A stretch of DNA of 41,694 nucleotides from CAZWEJ01 sp964632435 (GTDB lineage Bacteria; Patescibacteriota; Saccharimonadia; UBA4664; SCTI01): assembly GCA_964632435.1 (NCBI GenBank), contig CAZWEJ010000006.1:1-41694 (forward strand), given 5' to 3'. Positions 21,654 through 30,944 of this stretch are shown here, piece after piece. Made by a program: the position numbers and the translations under genes. Positions within the stretch are counted from its first letter, which is position 1; each line of letters opens with the position of its first letter. The notes beneath the pieces were generated by a model. That model saw only the letters and a list, made by a program, of their open reading frames with translations. It ran no database searches and was not told where the DNA came from.

Positions 21654-23270
21654 CTAGTTCCGAAGTTGTACGTCACACAGCTGGTGGTGAGATTGCGATG
21701 CCTCAACCGAACATCTAGCATCTTCCATGATCTGCTTTTGAGCGTCCGTTAGTTCAGCATCAACCAAGTTTACTACTGCTTCATGCCAAAGCATCTGGGC
21801 GTTGGTATGACTAAGCAGCAGAGTAACAAGATCAGCTGATGGGGTCAACCCATCGTCAAGGCTAAGCAAGTTACTCAACACTGCCAATGCAATGCCAGTG
21901 CCCGGAAGCTGGAACTCCATTGCCGGGTGTGCAATACGCCATTGGTTCGCGAGAGTATCGAGGTCGGCGACCGCGTACTCATAGAATTTGGCTTCAATTC
22001 TTGGAAGTCGCTCCGATCGAAAACTCTTTGACCTACCAAATTGTCTTGCATCCTCTTCTGGATCAATACTCTTTAGGCTTGAACCACGCTGAGTCCACCA
22101 TTCTGCCAATGTTTCTGGGCGCAAAGGCTTGGCTTTATCGAGCTCCATATTGTGGTGTTCAAAATATGTTGCCCATGCCAGAACTCGGACTGGTGTTGAG
22201 TGTACGAGGGAGTCGACAGTTTTATACCAATCGGCTTCGGCATCTTCTCGGAACGCCATTGCTGCTGAGAGAATATTGTCTGTGTTTAACCCGATATCTC
22301 TAGCGAAACGCCGACCAGACCCAATCTCTGGAATTTGAAGGGCAAGGCCAGGCAAAAGGTATCTGTACCTCATTAGCAGCCTATAGGCGTGGTTGAGCTT
22401 TTCGGTGTCTTCGATAACACAAGTTGCGTCTGCGTAGGGGTCAAGCAGCACCCACCGGCCATCATTTAGCTGAATTACAACTGCATGATGCCAATCCTCG
22501 ATGTACAAAGATCCTACTTTGAGCTGGTCTACCGCTTGTTTTATTCTAGAGAACACTCCCCTGTCTCGATACCTGCATCCTCGGTATTGTTCGAGAATTT
22601 TCTGGAGATTGTCTCTCTTAACGTCGCTTTCTAGGATTGATTTTGTACTAGTTGGAGTAACCCAAAAAAATCTAGCCCCAGTCCTGGCCGCGAAGGCAGA
22701 CAAGAGAATGCTCATTCCTAGGCAACTCTGATGCTCATCAATTCCTAGTTCACCAAATTTTGCTGGGAGGAATTGCTTTGTACTCCTTTTGATAAACATT
22801 TGGCGAAGTGGGCTGTACTTCTCGAGACCATCTCTGTATTCAAGATAGTTTGCAATATCCAGACTTTTTCTTAACTCACCGGAGACGGTTTTTACCATCT
22901 TGAGCTGTTCTTCGCCCGAAAGGCTACCCCATCCCGAGGCAATTGCTCTAACAAGTGTTGGCAGCCAGTAATATGCTTCATTCACAAGAGCAGACCCAAG
23001 AAACCAAAGCATTGCCTGCTCCCTGCTGTATGGAGTTGTGCGAACTTCGCTTCTACAATTTCCAGCAGCCTTGCGGGTGCTCATACCTGCTTCATGAACA
23101 CTTTTGCCAAATACATGTACCCCGGCTCTAACTGCAACTGCTTCAACGGAGTTAGTATGTTGTCTCGCGTACTCGATCTGTCTATTTCTGCGACTGAAGT
23201 CTTGGTAATCGAATGACATATCCTTCGCGCCCTGCTCGAGGGCGTACTCGCACAACTGGTCGAAGTTCAT
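21654..23270 (-). CDS. large protein with transglutaminase-like cysteine-protease fold
   Basis: A 538-residue soluble protein. In the middle it shows Cys183 (HQSCLGMSILLSAFAARTGA), then His261/262 (WHHAVVIQLNDGRWVLLDPYAD) and Asp277. A Cys followed by a helix, a His in a strand and an Asp in LLDPY is the pattern of the transglutaminase-like/papain fold. The N-terminal 170 and C-terminal 240 residues are alpha-helical-looking and unrecognised. There is no signal peptide or membrane helix. The start has GGAGGG a few bases upstream. It is followed by the 83-residue gene. Members of this fold cleave peptides, cross-link or modify proteins, or have lost activity. The reaction here cannot be inferred. 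Confidence 0.75.
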   Translation of the reverse strand: MNFDQLCEYALEQGAKDMSFDYQDFSRRNRQIEYARQHTNSVEAVAVRAGVHVFGKSVHEAGMSTRKAAGNCRSEVRTTPYSREQAMLWFLGSALVNEAYYWLPTLVRAIASGWGSLSGEEQLKMVKTVSGELRKSLDIANYLEYRDGLEKYSPLRQMFIKRSTKQFLPAKFGELGIDEHQSCLGMSILLSAFAARTGARFFWVTPTSTKSILESDVKRDNLQKILEQYRGCRYRDRGVFSRIKQAVDQLKVGSLYIEDWHHAVVIQLNDGRWVLLDPYADATCVIEDTEKLNHAYRLLMRYRYLLPGLALQIPEIGSGRRFARDIGLNTDNILSAAMAFREDAEADWYKTVDSLVHSTPVRVLAWATYFEHHNMELDKAKPLRPETLAEWWTQRGSSLKSIDPEEDARQFGRSKSFRSERLPRIEAKFYEYAVADLDTLANQWRIAHPAMEFQLPGTGIALAVLSNLLSLDDGLTPSADLVTLLLSHTNAQMLWHEAVVNLVDAELTDAQKQIMEDARCSVEASQSHHQLCDVQLRN

Positions 23271-23352
23271 TCGCCCTCCAAGATTTTGAATTTTTAAAGA
23301 ACAGAAGCCATTTATAACATATTAGTTTAATAAATTCAATTGAGATGATCGA

Positions 23353-25383
23353 TTACTTAACAACCTTTATTTTTATTTCATGCGCTTCGGTCCCTCTACC
23401 TATATGCACGCTTCTAATCATTTCGTCCGACTTAAGGCCCTTATTCTTCAAAAACATACTAATTACAGTCATAGCGTACTCAGCTTGGCTCCAAACTAGG
23501 GGCGCAACAGAGATCGGCCTATCGGGGTGCGAGGGGTCAAACTGTTCTGCAAGCACCCCGCTTGGTGTCATGTGTCCCTCTGTCCATTTAATGATCCTCT
23601 CGGCATCCTCAATCCTGCCCTTCTCAATATAGTATTCGGCAAGCCAGAGAGAGGTAATAAACCAGGGGTTACCAATGGATTCTGGATTTGATGAGTTATA
23701 GGCGTCATTCATATACCTGGGAACGCCTTCGAAGCCATCATTTATCTTAAAGGCAGCAATCAGCGAATTGTAAGATTGCTCTATTTTGGGGTCATTAATG
23801 CCAGCTAGGCCATAAGCCCATGACCCGAATAGAGCCGAGCTATCAATCGTATCATCAAACTCCTGGCCCGATTTTGGGTTGTTGTAAACTGACTTAAAGA
23901 AATAACGCTTCTCATCGTTGAAAAGCTGGTTCGATGCTGCTTCTCGAATATCTTGAGCGATTAGTCGCCACCGAGCTTCATCGCCGTTACTTTCCGCAAC
24001 TTTCGCCAAATCGGCAGCTGCATCAAGTGCTGCCTGAGTCAAAGCTACAGTGTAGGTTGATGTACTAAACCTTTCTTCCCAAAGGTCATAGCTTGCATGA
24101 GGTAAACCAGTATCTGTATCCACATAGCCTGCCATAAAATCGGCCATCGGTTTAATTAAGGATCCAAAAAACCTTTTTACAATAGATGCATCACCGGTAG
24201 ATTTGTAAAATTCTTTGATTAAGTATACAACTGCCGCTGTCTCATCTTCTTGAATAGGTAATTCTTCTTTACCATTGTGCAAATATGGGTGCCAGCTACT
24301 TCCTACAGCGCCATCGGGTTGATACTTATGCATTAAATACCCATCATGCTGAAGGCCGATGCGACAGAATTCAAAAAATTGAATTGCTTCTTTGGTGTAA
24401 CCAAGTCTTACCAAAGGGAGCAGCGCATTAACGGCATCGCGTGGCCAGCAGTAGGTGTAAGCATCGCGAGCATAGTTCAGCATGGCGGTGTCTGAAGATG
24501 CAATTATGCTGCCACGACGATCAATATGAGCCTTTATTAGCAAAAGTGATTTTTTGAATTTTGTGGCTCGCTCTTGGTTGAGGCTACTTGCGACAACTTG
24601 AGCTTTCTCGAGCCACTGCTTCCAAACTTTTGCAGTGTTGTTCATCCTTTCCAAGATGCGCTCTCCGCCTGCCAGCTGACTTTGTAACAAGGCAGCCTCT
24701 CGAGTATTGCCTGCTGCGACCCAGTAGAATACATTACCGCTATCGTTAGAGCCAAGCTTTAAATGACAGGCCAGCGTTGAATCAACACTCCCATGTTCTA
24801 CCGGATTGCCTTCAAGCTTGCCATCCTCAGCATCGACGTAGGTACCCAACTTACCTTCAATACCACATAATCCAACCGTAAATTGATCAAACGAGTGCGA
24901 ATTGTCACTGCTTGCTTTAACTACAAAATTTCGATAGCCGCTGTAATGGAGGATGGCATTCTCTTGAGGAATATACTGAGCAGTATCACCACTTAAGGTG
25001 TTACTTATGTTGAATACTTGATGAAATACAACCTGAATTTCTCGCTCTTCTTCTGACAAGTTCTTTGCCGTTAAGTGTCGCATAAGAACATCATGGTCGT
25101 GGTCAACAGAATCGGTAAATTCCAGTTCAATGTTGATGATGCTGTTTGTGGCGATCGTCTTACCAATTAGGGTATCAGACAAGTAATCTTGCGAAATTTG
25201 CCAGTCGTTATCGTCAAGCCATGTGAGTTTATCGTCTACATAAATACCTATGCGGTGTCTAAGGTCACGGGCTGTATCGTGATTCTCGAGGCCGACATAT
25301 GGGTAAAAGAAGTCATGGACCTCCCCGAACCGGTTGAGCCCCACGAGCATCGACCCATTACTTAGGACAATCGGCCTAGCCAC
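23353..25383 (-). CDS. glycoside hydrolase family 15 (glucoamylase or trehalase type)
   Basis: A 676-residue cytosolic enzyme. The N-terminal beta-sandwich (about 1-270) starts with PIVLSNGSMLVGLNRFGE and has FFYPYVG. The (alpha/alpha)6 barrel follows with YCWPRDAV (311-318). The general acid is probably Glu436 in SYDLWEER, and the base Glu613 in GVLAEQFDP. These fit the GH15 group of COG3387. Such enzymes release glucose from alpha-glucans, but some GH15 proteins of actinobacteria cleave trehalose; both are open. The start is GTG, overlapping the stop of the GH57 gene by one base (TAGTG). It is the last gene of a three-gene operon with GH57 and GT4. Confidence 0.93.
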   Translation of the reverse strand: MARPIVLSNGSMLVGLNRFGEVHDFFYPYVGLENHDTARDLRHRIGIYVDDKLTWLDDNDWQISQDYLSDTLIGKTIATNSIINIELEFTDSVDHDHDVLMRHLTAKNLSEEEREIQVVFHQVFNISNTLSGDTAQYIPQENAILHYSGYRNFVVKASSDNSHSFDQFTVGLCGIEGKLGTYVDAEDGKLEGNPVEHGSVDSTLACHLKLGSNDSGNVFYWVAAGNTREAALLQSQLAGGERILERMNNTAKVWKQWLEKAQVVASSLNQERATKFKKSLLLIKAHIDRRGSIIASSDTAMLNYARDAYTYCWPRDAVNALLPLVRLGYTKEAIQFFEFCRIGLQHDGYLMHKYQPDGAVGSSWHPYLHNGKEELPIQEDETAAVVYLIKEFYKSTGDASIVKRFFGSLIKPMADFMAGYVDTDTGLPHASYDLWEERFSTSTYTVALTQAALDAAADLAKVAESNGDEARWRLIAQDIREAASNQLFNDEKRYFFKSVYNNPKSGQEFDDTIDSSALFGSWAYGLAGINDPKIEQSYNSLIAAFKINDGFEGVPRYMNDAYNSSNPESIGNPWFITSLWLAEYYIEKGRIEDAERIIKWTEGHMTPSGVLAEQFDPSHPDRPISVAPLVWSQAEYAMTVISMFLKNKGLKSDEMIRSVHIGRGTEAHEIKIKVVK

Positions 25384-26612
25384 TATCTAGCCTTTGTTAT
25401 TTTTTCTGACAATCTTTTGTCGACTCTCATCTCGAGATCACGCAAGGCATTCATAAAAAATATAAATGCGTCATAAGGTGATTCATACGGGCTAAAGTAA
25501 GCGTGAATGTCGCCATCATTAAACCATTTTGTACACATGTAGTAGAAATGGTCGCTAGTTTGAAGGCGTCGCCAGTCAGCAATGATGCCTGAATCCTTTG
25601 TTTTCAGAACGTCATCCTCAAGCTTATATATTTCGGTAAAGGCTTGCTGCTGCATGGGGTTGCCTAGCCAGGCGCTTAAGTCGCGCTCGGTATCTGCCCA
25701 AGTAATAGTATCTGGAACGTCAACATAATCTTTAGAATCGTACTTCTTAATTGCGGTCAGTGGAGTAACAAAGCTATTGCCCTTTCTCTTCAGCCACTCC
25801 TCAGGAAGTTTTTCTAGAAAGGCAAAGATGCCACTGTCGCCCCATTGGTGTTCGCCGAAGGTTTCATAATCCATGAAGAGGTTGATTACATCCTCATTCT
25901 TGTCGTGCTCATTTACCCAATGCGTAAACTTTTCAGCCGTTAATGGCCACTCATTCCAATGGCGATTTGAGAACCTAAACGCAATATCATCGCTTAGTTT
26001 GTAGTTTTTCATGAGTAAGCGAATCTTCTTGGTGTAGGCTGGTCGATAAACGTAGTTTGGACTGCGCCATTCAAGGATTGGGTCCCAGCCCTCAGCTAGT
26101 ATTGCTTTATAGCCTTTTTGGTCAGCCCAATGTGCTATAGCGTTATTGTAGGCTAGCTCAGTATTCCTAAAAGTTTTGGGGCGATAATTGAAGAGCTCTT
26201 TGATTTTCTTGGCATGGGCATCAACCTGCTTTTCAAATTCCTCAATCGAGTTGAAGAACGCCAGACTGTGGTGATATGTTTCAGCTACAATCTCAACGCG
26301 TCCTGTAGCCACTAATTCTTGAAAACTCTTTAACACGTCTGGTCGCCAAGCTTCCATCTGCTCAAGTATGGTACCGGTTATTGAGAGGCTGACACTAAAC
26401 TGCGGATGCCTCTTTAATAATTGAAGTAATAGTTCATTGGTTGGAAGGTAAGATTTTTCGGATACTTTATTAAGAATTTCGTGATTTGTGGCGTTCCATC
26501 GCCCCATTGCGCCTTCAAAGTAGTTAGAATCGTTTCCCGAATCAAAAGCACCATAATTGCGTACCCTATATGGTTGATGAACGTGCAAATAAATACATAG
26601 AGAACGACTCAT
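25383..26612 (-). CDS. glycoside hydrolase family 57 (alpha-amylase type)
   Basis: A 409-residue enzyme with the GH57 conserved regions: HVHQPY (10-15), an ITG strand near 79, AEGWD with the likely nucleophile Glu174, and LFMDYETFGEHQWG with the likely acid Asp248. No signal peptide is visible, so it acts in the cytoplasm. GH57 enzymes of this group cleave or transfer alpha-1,4-glucans; branching activity is also found in the family. The start overlaps the GT4 stop by four bases (ATGA), and its stop overlaps the GH15 start. The three genes together suggest an intracellular storage or scavenged glucan that is built and degraded by the same operon. Confidence 0.93.
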   Translation of the reverse strand: MSRSLCIYLHVHQPYRVRNYGAFDSGNDSNYFEGAMGRWNATNHEILNKVSEKSYLPTNELLLQLLKRHPQFSVSLSITGTILEQMEAWRPDVLKSFQELVATGRVEIVAETYHHSLAFFNSIEEFEKQVDAHAKKIKELFNYRPKTFRNTELAYNNAIAHWADQKGYKAILAEGWDPILEWRSPNYVYRPAYTKKIRLLMKNYKLSDDIAFRFSNRHWNEWPLTAEKFTHWVNEHDKNEDVINLFMDYETFGEHQWGDSGIFAFLEKLPEEWLKRKGNSFVTPLTAIKKYDSKDYVDVPDTITWADTERDLSAWLGNPMQQQAFTEIYKLEDDVLKTKDSGIIADWRRLQTSDHFYYMCTKWFNDGDIHAYFSPYESPYDAFIFFMNALRDLEMRVDKRLSEKITKAR

Positions 26613-27790
26613 ACGGCAACTCCCTGGGTATATCGGTTGTAAAGCTCTTTCATTTTTGTGGCGGCATTTGCCCAGCTAAAAGCCTTAAACTCTCGTTTGA
26701 GCTCTTGTTCCATAGAGGTGGATAGCCCGTTGTAGGTCGATATTGCGCAAATTTGGGTCGAAAGTAAATCAACATCCCAATAATCGAACTTAAGGACATT
26801 ATTCAGTACCTCACCAACCCCGGACTGTTTCGAAATAAGAACAAGGTTACCGTAACCAGCTGCCTCGAGAGCAGTCAGACCGAAAGGCTCAGAGACTGAA
26901 GGCATTATGAATGCATCGCCGATGTTGTACACGTCTCGCCATTGAGAGCCACGAACGAATCCAGTAAAAATTACTTGCTTAGAAACACCCAGCGTGGCAG
27001 CTTGCTCAATTAACTCTTCGTACTGTTCGCCAGAGCCGGCTATCACTAGCAATGCTTTGGGATTCTTTTTTGCGGCTTTTGCAAAAGCTTCGAGCAAGAA
27101 CCACAGTCCCTTTTGAACTGTTAACCGTCCAATGCTTATAAACACCTTATAGCCTTGAGACTTTTTGTGAGCAATGTAAGAAAGGTGGTTGAAGCTGTCT
27201 GTGTTATCGAAGAGATGAGGCTCAATACTGTTATGAATTACCTGGATTTTGTTTTCAGGTATCTGATATTTCTCAATAATAATATTCTTCGTGTTCTGAC
27301 TGACAGCAACAATTGAGTCTGCCATAAGGAGGCCTTGATATTCAATCTCATGTACTAGAGGGTTGCCACTTCTTGCACCCGCACGGTCAAATTCAGTTGC
27401 ATGAACATGAGCGATTAGCGGAAGGCCGGAGCCCCTTTTTGCTTCGACTGCGGCAGCATATGTCAGCCAATCATGAGCATGAATGGCGTCATAGTCATTT
27501 TCTGATATGAGCTTAAGAACGAACTCGGTATAAGCGTTAACTGTTGGATTGCCTTTCTCGTGAATAGCGGACCGGTAAATACCCTGCGTGCTAAATAGCT
27601 CATCTGGATGAACGTTAGAAGTACCTAGAACCTTCATAAAAGAAATTTCAGAATGGTCGGCGGTGTAAGGAACAACAAAATCAATATCGGCACCTTGGTC
27701 AGCCAAGTGCTGGCAGAGATGGTAGCATGCTACACCTAAACCGCCACTATTATGTGGCGGAAGTTCCCATCCTAACATTAATATGCGCAT
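26609..27790 (-). CDS. family 4 glycosyltransferase, glycogen-synthase-like
   Basis: A GT-B protein of about 393 residues. The start is MRILMLGWELPPHNSGGLG, the glycogen/starch synthase-like opening with the donor-contacting Gly-rich loop. HAHDWLT and HVHATEFDR follow in the N-terminal domain. The C-terminal domain has ISIGRLTVQKGLWFLLEAF, LVIAGSGEQYEEL and SEPFGLTALEAAGYG, the E-x7-E motif. I start at the ATG at 27790; a TTG nine bases upstream is weaker, and a GAGGTG sits three bases before the ATG. It opens the glucan operon. Many members transfer glucose from ADP- or UDP-glucose to a growing alpha-glucan, but no dedicated glgB or glgC lies here. Confidence 0.9.
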   Translation of the reverse strand: MRILMLGWELPPHNSGGLGVACYHLCQHLADQGADIDFVVPYTADHSEISFMKVLGTSNVHPDELFSTQGIYRSAIHEKGNPTVNAYTEFVLKLISENDYDAIHAHDWLTYAAAVEAKRGSGLPLIAHVHATEFDRAGARSGNPLVHEIEYQGLLMADSIVAVSQNTKNIIIEKYQIPENKIQVIHNSIEPHLFDNTDSFNHLSYIAHKKSQGYKVFISIGRLTVQKGLWFLLEAFAKAAKKNPKALLVIAGSGEQYEELIEQAATLGVSKQVIFTGFVRGSQWRDVYNIGDAFIMPSVSEPFGLTALEAAGYGNLVLISKQSGVGEVLNNVLKFDYWDVDLLSTQICAISTYNGLSTSMEQELKREFKAFSWANAATKMKELYNRYTQGVAV

Positions 27791-27896
27791 ACACCTCAAC
27801 TTGCTTATGTTTATTTAAAGTATAAGCGAAATAACCAAAAAAAGAAACTTCTCTCAAAGGAGATAATGAGCAAAAAATGTTGTAATAAAAACTTTT

Positions 27897-28469
27897 TTAC
27901 GAAAATAGGGCCTGTTTTCGAAGTTGTTTATAAATTGCCCCTTCTATCACGTCTAATTCAAAATCTCTTAAGCAGCATTTATAGAAATCCCAAATAGCAT
28001 ATGCGTCGTCAAACCCTCTATGACGGTTACACACGGAAAGATTGTGTCTATCTATTAACGAATCAAGATTGTGTTTTCTAAAATCTGGGAACAATGCACG
28101 GCTCAATCTCGCGGAGCATACCACCGGGTATTCAAATTTTTCGCCGATTCGCCGATATTCCGATGACATCATCCCATAATCAAATGCCGCACTGTGCGCT
28201 ACAAAGATTGACCCGTCTAGTATTTGCGAGACTTCATCTGCAACTTGTCTGAAAGTTGGCGAAGACCCAAGCTGTTGATTATTGATGCCGGTGAGTCGCT
28301 CAATAAAAGGAGGAATGCGATCGCCAGGGTCTACTAGCTGGCTAAGTTTTTGAACGATAACGTTTTTCTCTATGCGCACAATTCCAATATCAATGATTCG
28401 CGCATTTTCTCCATACCCACCGTTGGTTTCAACATCTACAAAACAAATTGGTCGATTTACTAGCCTCAT
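27897..28469 (-). CDS. DnaQ-like 3'-5' exonuclease
   Basis: A 190-residue protein of the DEDDh class: Asp12 and Glu14 in FVDVETNG, Asp97 in VAHSAAFDYGMM, and His150 with Asp155 in HRGFDDAYAIWD (the H-x4-D of DEDDh). It is the size of a free-standing epsilon-like exonuclease; no other domain is attached. In bacteria such enzymes proofread or trim 3' ends. It follows LigD on the same strand but has its own promoter with a TAGAAT exactly six bases before the ATG. Trimming ends for the adjacent end-joining enzymes is a possible role, but it is not shown. Confidence 0.9.
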   Translation of the reverse strand: MRLVNRPICFVDVETNGGYGENARIIDIGIVRIEKNVIVQKLSQLVDPGDRIPPFIERLTGINNQQLGSSPTFRQVADEVSQILDGSIFVAHSAAFDYGMMSSEYRRIGEKFEYPVVCSARLSRALFPDFRKHNLDSLIDRHNLSVCNRHRGFDDAYAIWDFYKCCLRDFELDVIEGAIYKQLRKQALFS

Positions 28470-28475
28470 AGGCGT

Positions 28476-28481
28476 ATTCTA
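28476..28481 (-). promoter_or_regulatory. -10 box of the DnaQ-like exonuclease gene
   Basis: TAGAAT on the minus strand, six bases before the ATG at 28469. No clear -35 box is visible. The transcript would be leaderless. Confidence 0.55.
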
Positions 28482-28508
28482 TCAAATAACCGAACAAAAA
28501 ACGAAAGT

Positions 28509-30944
28509 TTATATTTGTTCTATACGTTTTAATATTTCATTTAAATCGATTGTTTGGCTGAGCAGGTCGGCGTGCAGGTCGCCTGTTGCCTCAAGCCTTT
28601 CTAAAGTATTTTTAATGTTGAAGTTTTTTGGCTTGAGTCCCTTTTTAACCTCACTCCAATCCAGTGGCGTGCTAACGGGTGCACCCAGTACAGGGCGCAC
28701 ACAATAAGCGGCAGCCATGGTTTGCCCTTTGCGATTTTGCAAATAATCTAGGTATACAGTGCCTTTCTTGCGCTTTGAGGGTGTTCTTTCAATGCTTGTA
28801 ACCTTTGGTTTACGCTCATGTATGATTTGAGTTATTAATTGGGCAAACATTTTGCTCTGCTCGTAGTCGTACTTTGCACCAAGCGGTATAAGCACATGCA
28901 TACCGGTTTTCCCACTTGTTTTAACAAAACTTGGAATCCCTAGTTCCTCAAGTACTTCATGGGTCGCTAGCGCAACTTCAATAACTTTTTCAAAACTAGA
29001 ATCCTTTGCATCAAGGTCAATCAGACAGTAATCCGGATTATCCAGGCTGCCTAGTCTCGAATGCCATGGGTGAAGCTCAATTGACCCTAAATTAATCACG
29101 TATAAGAGGTGATCTTTATCGTTTGCCACTAGCCAGTTGATGTCTTTCTGGTTGTGTTCAGAGAAAATCGGATGTGTTTTCACCCAATCAGGATGATTTT
29201 CTATGTCTTTGTGATAGAAACTTTTGCCATGGATACCATTTGGGTGCCGGTTGAGAGATTCAGGACGGTCCTTTAAGTGAGGCAGTATGTAATCTGAAAC
29301 AGAATCATAGTATTCAATGAGGTCGCCTTTGGCTATCTTGTCCTCTGGGAAGAAAATCTTCTTTTGATTTGTCAGCTCAACTTTACTCGCTTTTGATTCC
29401 TTAAAGACATCACGCACTGGTTTGTCAGATCGAAGCCCTAGATATACAGGGTGTCGCATTTGGCCATCTGAGGTCCATTCGCTAAATGATATTTCGGCCA
29501 CATATTTTGGTTTTACCCAAACAGGGGTGCCTAAAGTTTGAGGCTTCTCATCAAACGGGCATTCATCAATCGCGAGTGGGCTGAGTAGTTCGTAGAGTTC
29601 CTTCAATTCTTTATCGGTAAAGCCTCCTCCACTACTTCCAACAGGTTGAAGGTGCCCATTTTTGTCGTAAACTCCTAGAATTAAAGATCCAAGATATTTT
29701 CTACCATTTTTCGGCTTGGTAAAGCCTCCAATCACCGCTTCTTGACGGAGTTTGGTCTTTATTTTTAGCCAGCTCTTCGATCGCTTTCCTGCTTCGTACT
29801 TACTATTCGAATTCTTCGCAATTATCCCTTCAAGTTCTTGATCAGCCGCAATTTCAAAAAAATCTTTACCTCTCTCCCAAATGTGATCACTGAGGCTAAC
29901 CTTATCCAGATGTTGGATCAATTTAAGTGCAATCTCTTTTCGCTCAACTAAGGTATTGGATTTTAGGTCTCTTCCATCAGCGTACGGAACGTCAAAAATG
30001 TAATACCGCAGGTCGCCCTTTTTGGTTTTCTGATAGTTCTGGATGCCCCCAAAGTTCGATCTACCTCTATCGTCAACCACGACCATCTCGCCATCAAGGA
30101 TACAATCGGTTTTCAGATTCGATAGCTCATCGGCAATAGACGCGAAAATTTCGGTATAATCCTGGCCGTTGCGAGACTTCAATTTCACCTTCCCATCCTT
30201 GAGGTACGCCAAAATCCTATATCCGTCCCACTTAACCTCATAAATCCAGTCTTTATCATCAAATGGCTGCTCGGTAGCTGTGGCAAGCATCGGTTTGATT
30301 GAATTTGGCTGATCGGACTTAGGGGCTTTATTAATGTTGAGTTTCGGCGTACTGACCCATTGATCCGCGCCTTTACTTATGTCTTCCATGGAACGGCCCG
30401 TAGTAACTGATTTATCAAGTTCGGTGATGTCTTCTGCCATGGCCCATTCGTCTCCATGTTTGATTAAGAGCCAGGCGTTGTCCTCTGCGTTTTTAAGCTT
30501 TACTAAGACAAAAGATCCATGAAGCTTCTTGCCGTTGAGTCTAAATTTGAGGTCGCCCCTATTTAGGCCTTTGCGAAGGTTGCTCTGGGAAGCTTTAATA
30601 TCATTACTTTCTTCATTATCAGTCAGCGTTCCATGATCCCATATCATCACCGTACCAGCTCCGTAATTCCCTTTAGGGATGGTACCTTCAAACTCGCCAT
30701 ACTCTAGTGGGTGGTCTTCAACCATCATCGCCAGACGTTTATCTTTAGGGTTAACTGATGGACCCTTTGGTACGGCCCAGCTTTTGTAAACGCCATCTAT
30801 CTCAAGCCGCAAATCGTAATGAAGCCTAGAGGCAGCATGTTTTTGGACCACAAAGCGCAACTGTCCTCGGCTTTCCTCAACCCTACCCCTTGGCTCTGGT
30901 GTGGCAGAGAAATCTCGTTTTCGCTTGTAGTCGGCCAGAGCCAT
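28509..30944 (-). CDS. ligD: multifunctional ATP-dependent DNA ligase LigD (PE-LIG-POL)
   Basis: An 811-residue three-domain enzyme. Phosphoesterase domain (about 1-170): QKHAASRLHYDLRLE with His42, and WAVPKGPS. Ligase domain (about 215-515): the lysine nucleophile Lys238 in EVKWDGYR, then RNGQDYTE, LDGEMVVVD and the LKIKTKLRQEAVIGG block. Polymerase domain (about 525-805, AEP primase type): PHLKDRPESLNRHPNG, and the catalytic pair Asp643/Asp645 in CLIDLDA, then SGKTGMHVLIPLG. The order PE-LIG-POL is that of Pseudomonas LigD, not the POL-PE-LIG order of mycobacteria. The start overlaps the stop of the second Ku gene by one base (TAATG). With Ku it joins broken DNA ends. Confidence 0.97.
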   Translation of the reverse strand: MALADYKRKRDFSATPEPRGRVEESRGQLRFVVQKHAASRLHYDLRLEIDGVYKSWAVPKGPSVNPKDKRLAMMVEDHPLEYGEFEGTIPKGNYGAGTVMIWDHGTLTDNEESNDIKASQSNLRKGLNRGDLKFRLNGKKLHGSFVLVKLKNAEDNAWLLIKHGDEWAMAEDITELDKSVTTGRSMEDISKGADQWVSTPKLNINKAPKSDQPNSIKPMLATATEQPFDDKDWIYEVKWDGYRILAYLKDGKVKLKSRNGQDYTEIFASIADELSNLKTDCILDGEMVVVDDRGRSNFGGIQNYQKTKKGDLRYYIFDVPYADGRDLKSNTLVERKEIALKLIQHLDKVSLSDHIWERGKDFFEIAADQELEGIIAKNSNSKYEAGKRSKSWLKIKTKLRQEAVIGGFTKPKNGRKYLGSLILGVYDKNGHLQPVGSSGGGFTDKELKELYELLSPLAIDECPFDEKPQTLGTPVWVKPKYVAEISFSEWTSDGQMRHPVYLGLRSDKPVRDVFKESKASKVELTNQKKIFFPEDKIAKGDLIEYYDSVSDYILPHLKDRPESLNRHPNGIHGKSFYHKDIENHPDWVKTHPIFSEHNQKDINWLVANDKDHLLYVINLGSIELHPWHSRLGSLDNPDYCLIDLDAKDSSFEKVIEVALATHEVLEELGIPSFVKTSGKTGMHVLIPLGAKYDYEQSKMFAQLITQIIHERKPKVTSIERTPSKRKKGTVYLDYLQNRKGQTMAAAYCVRPVLGAPVSTPLDWSEVKKGLKPKNFNIKNTLERLEATGDLHADLLSQTIDLNEILKRIEQI

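Noticed and set aside
21235..23340. Integrated element at tRNA-Leu
   Set aside because: No duplicated tRNA 3' end and no integrase were found, so only the proximity is reported, not an element.
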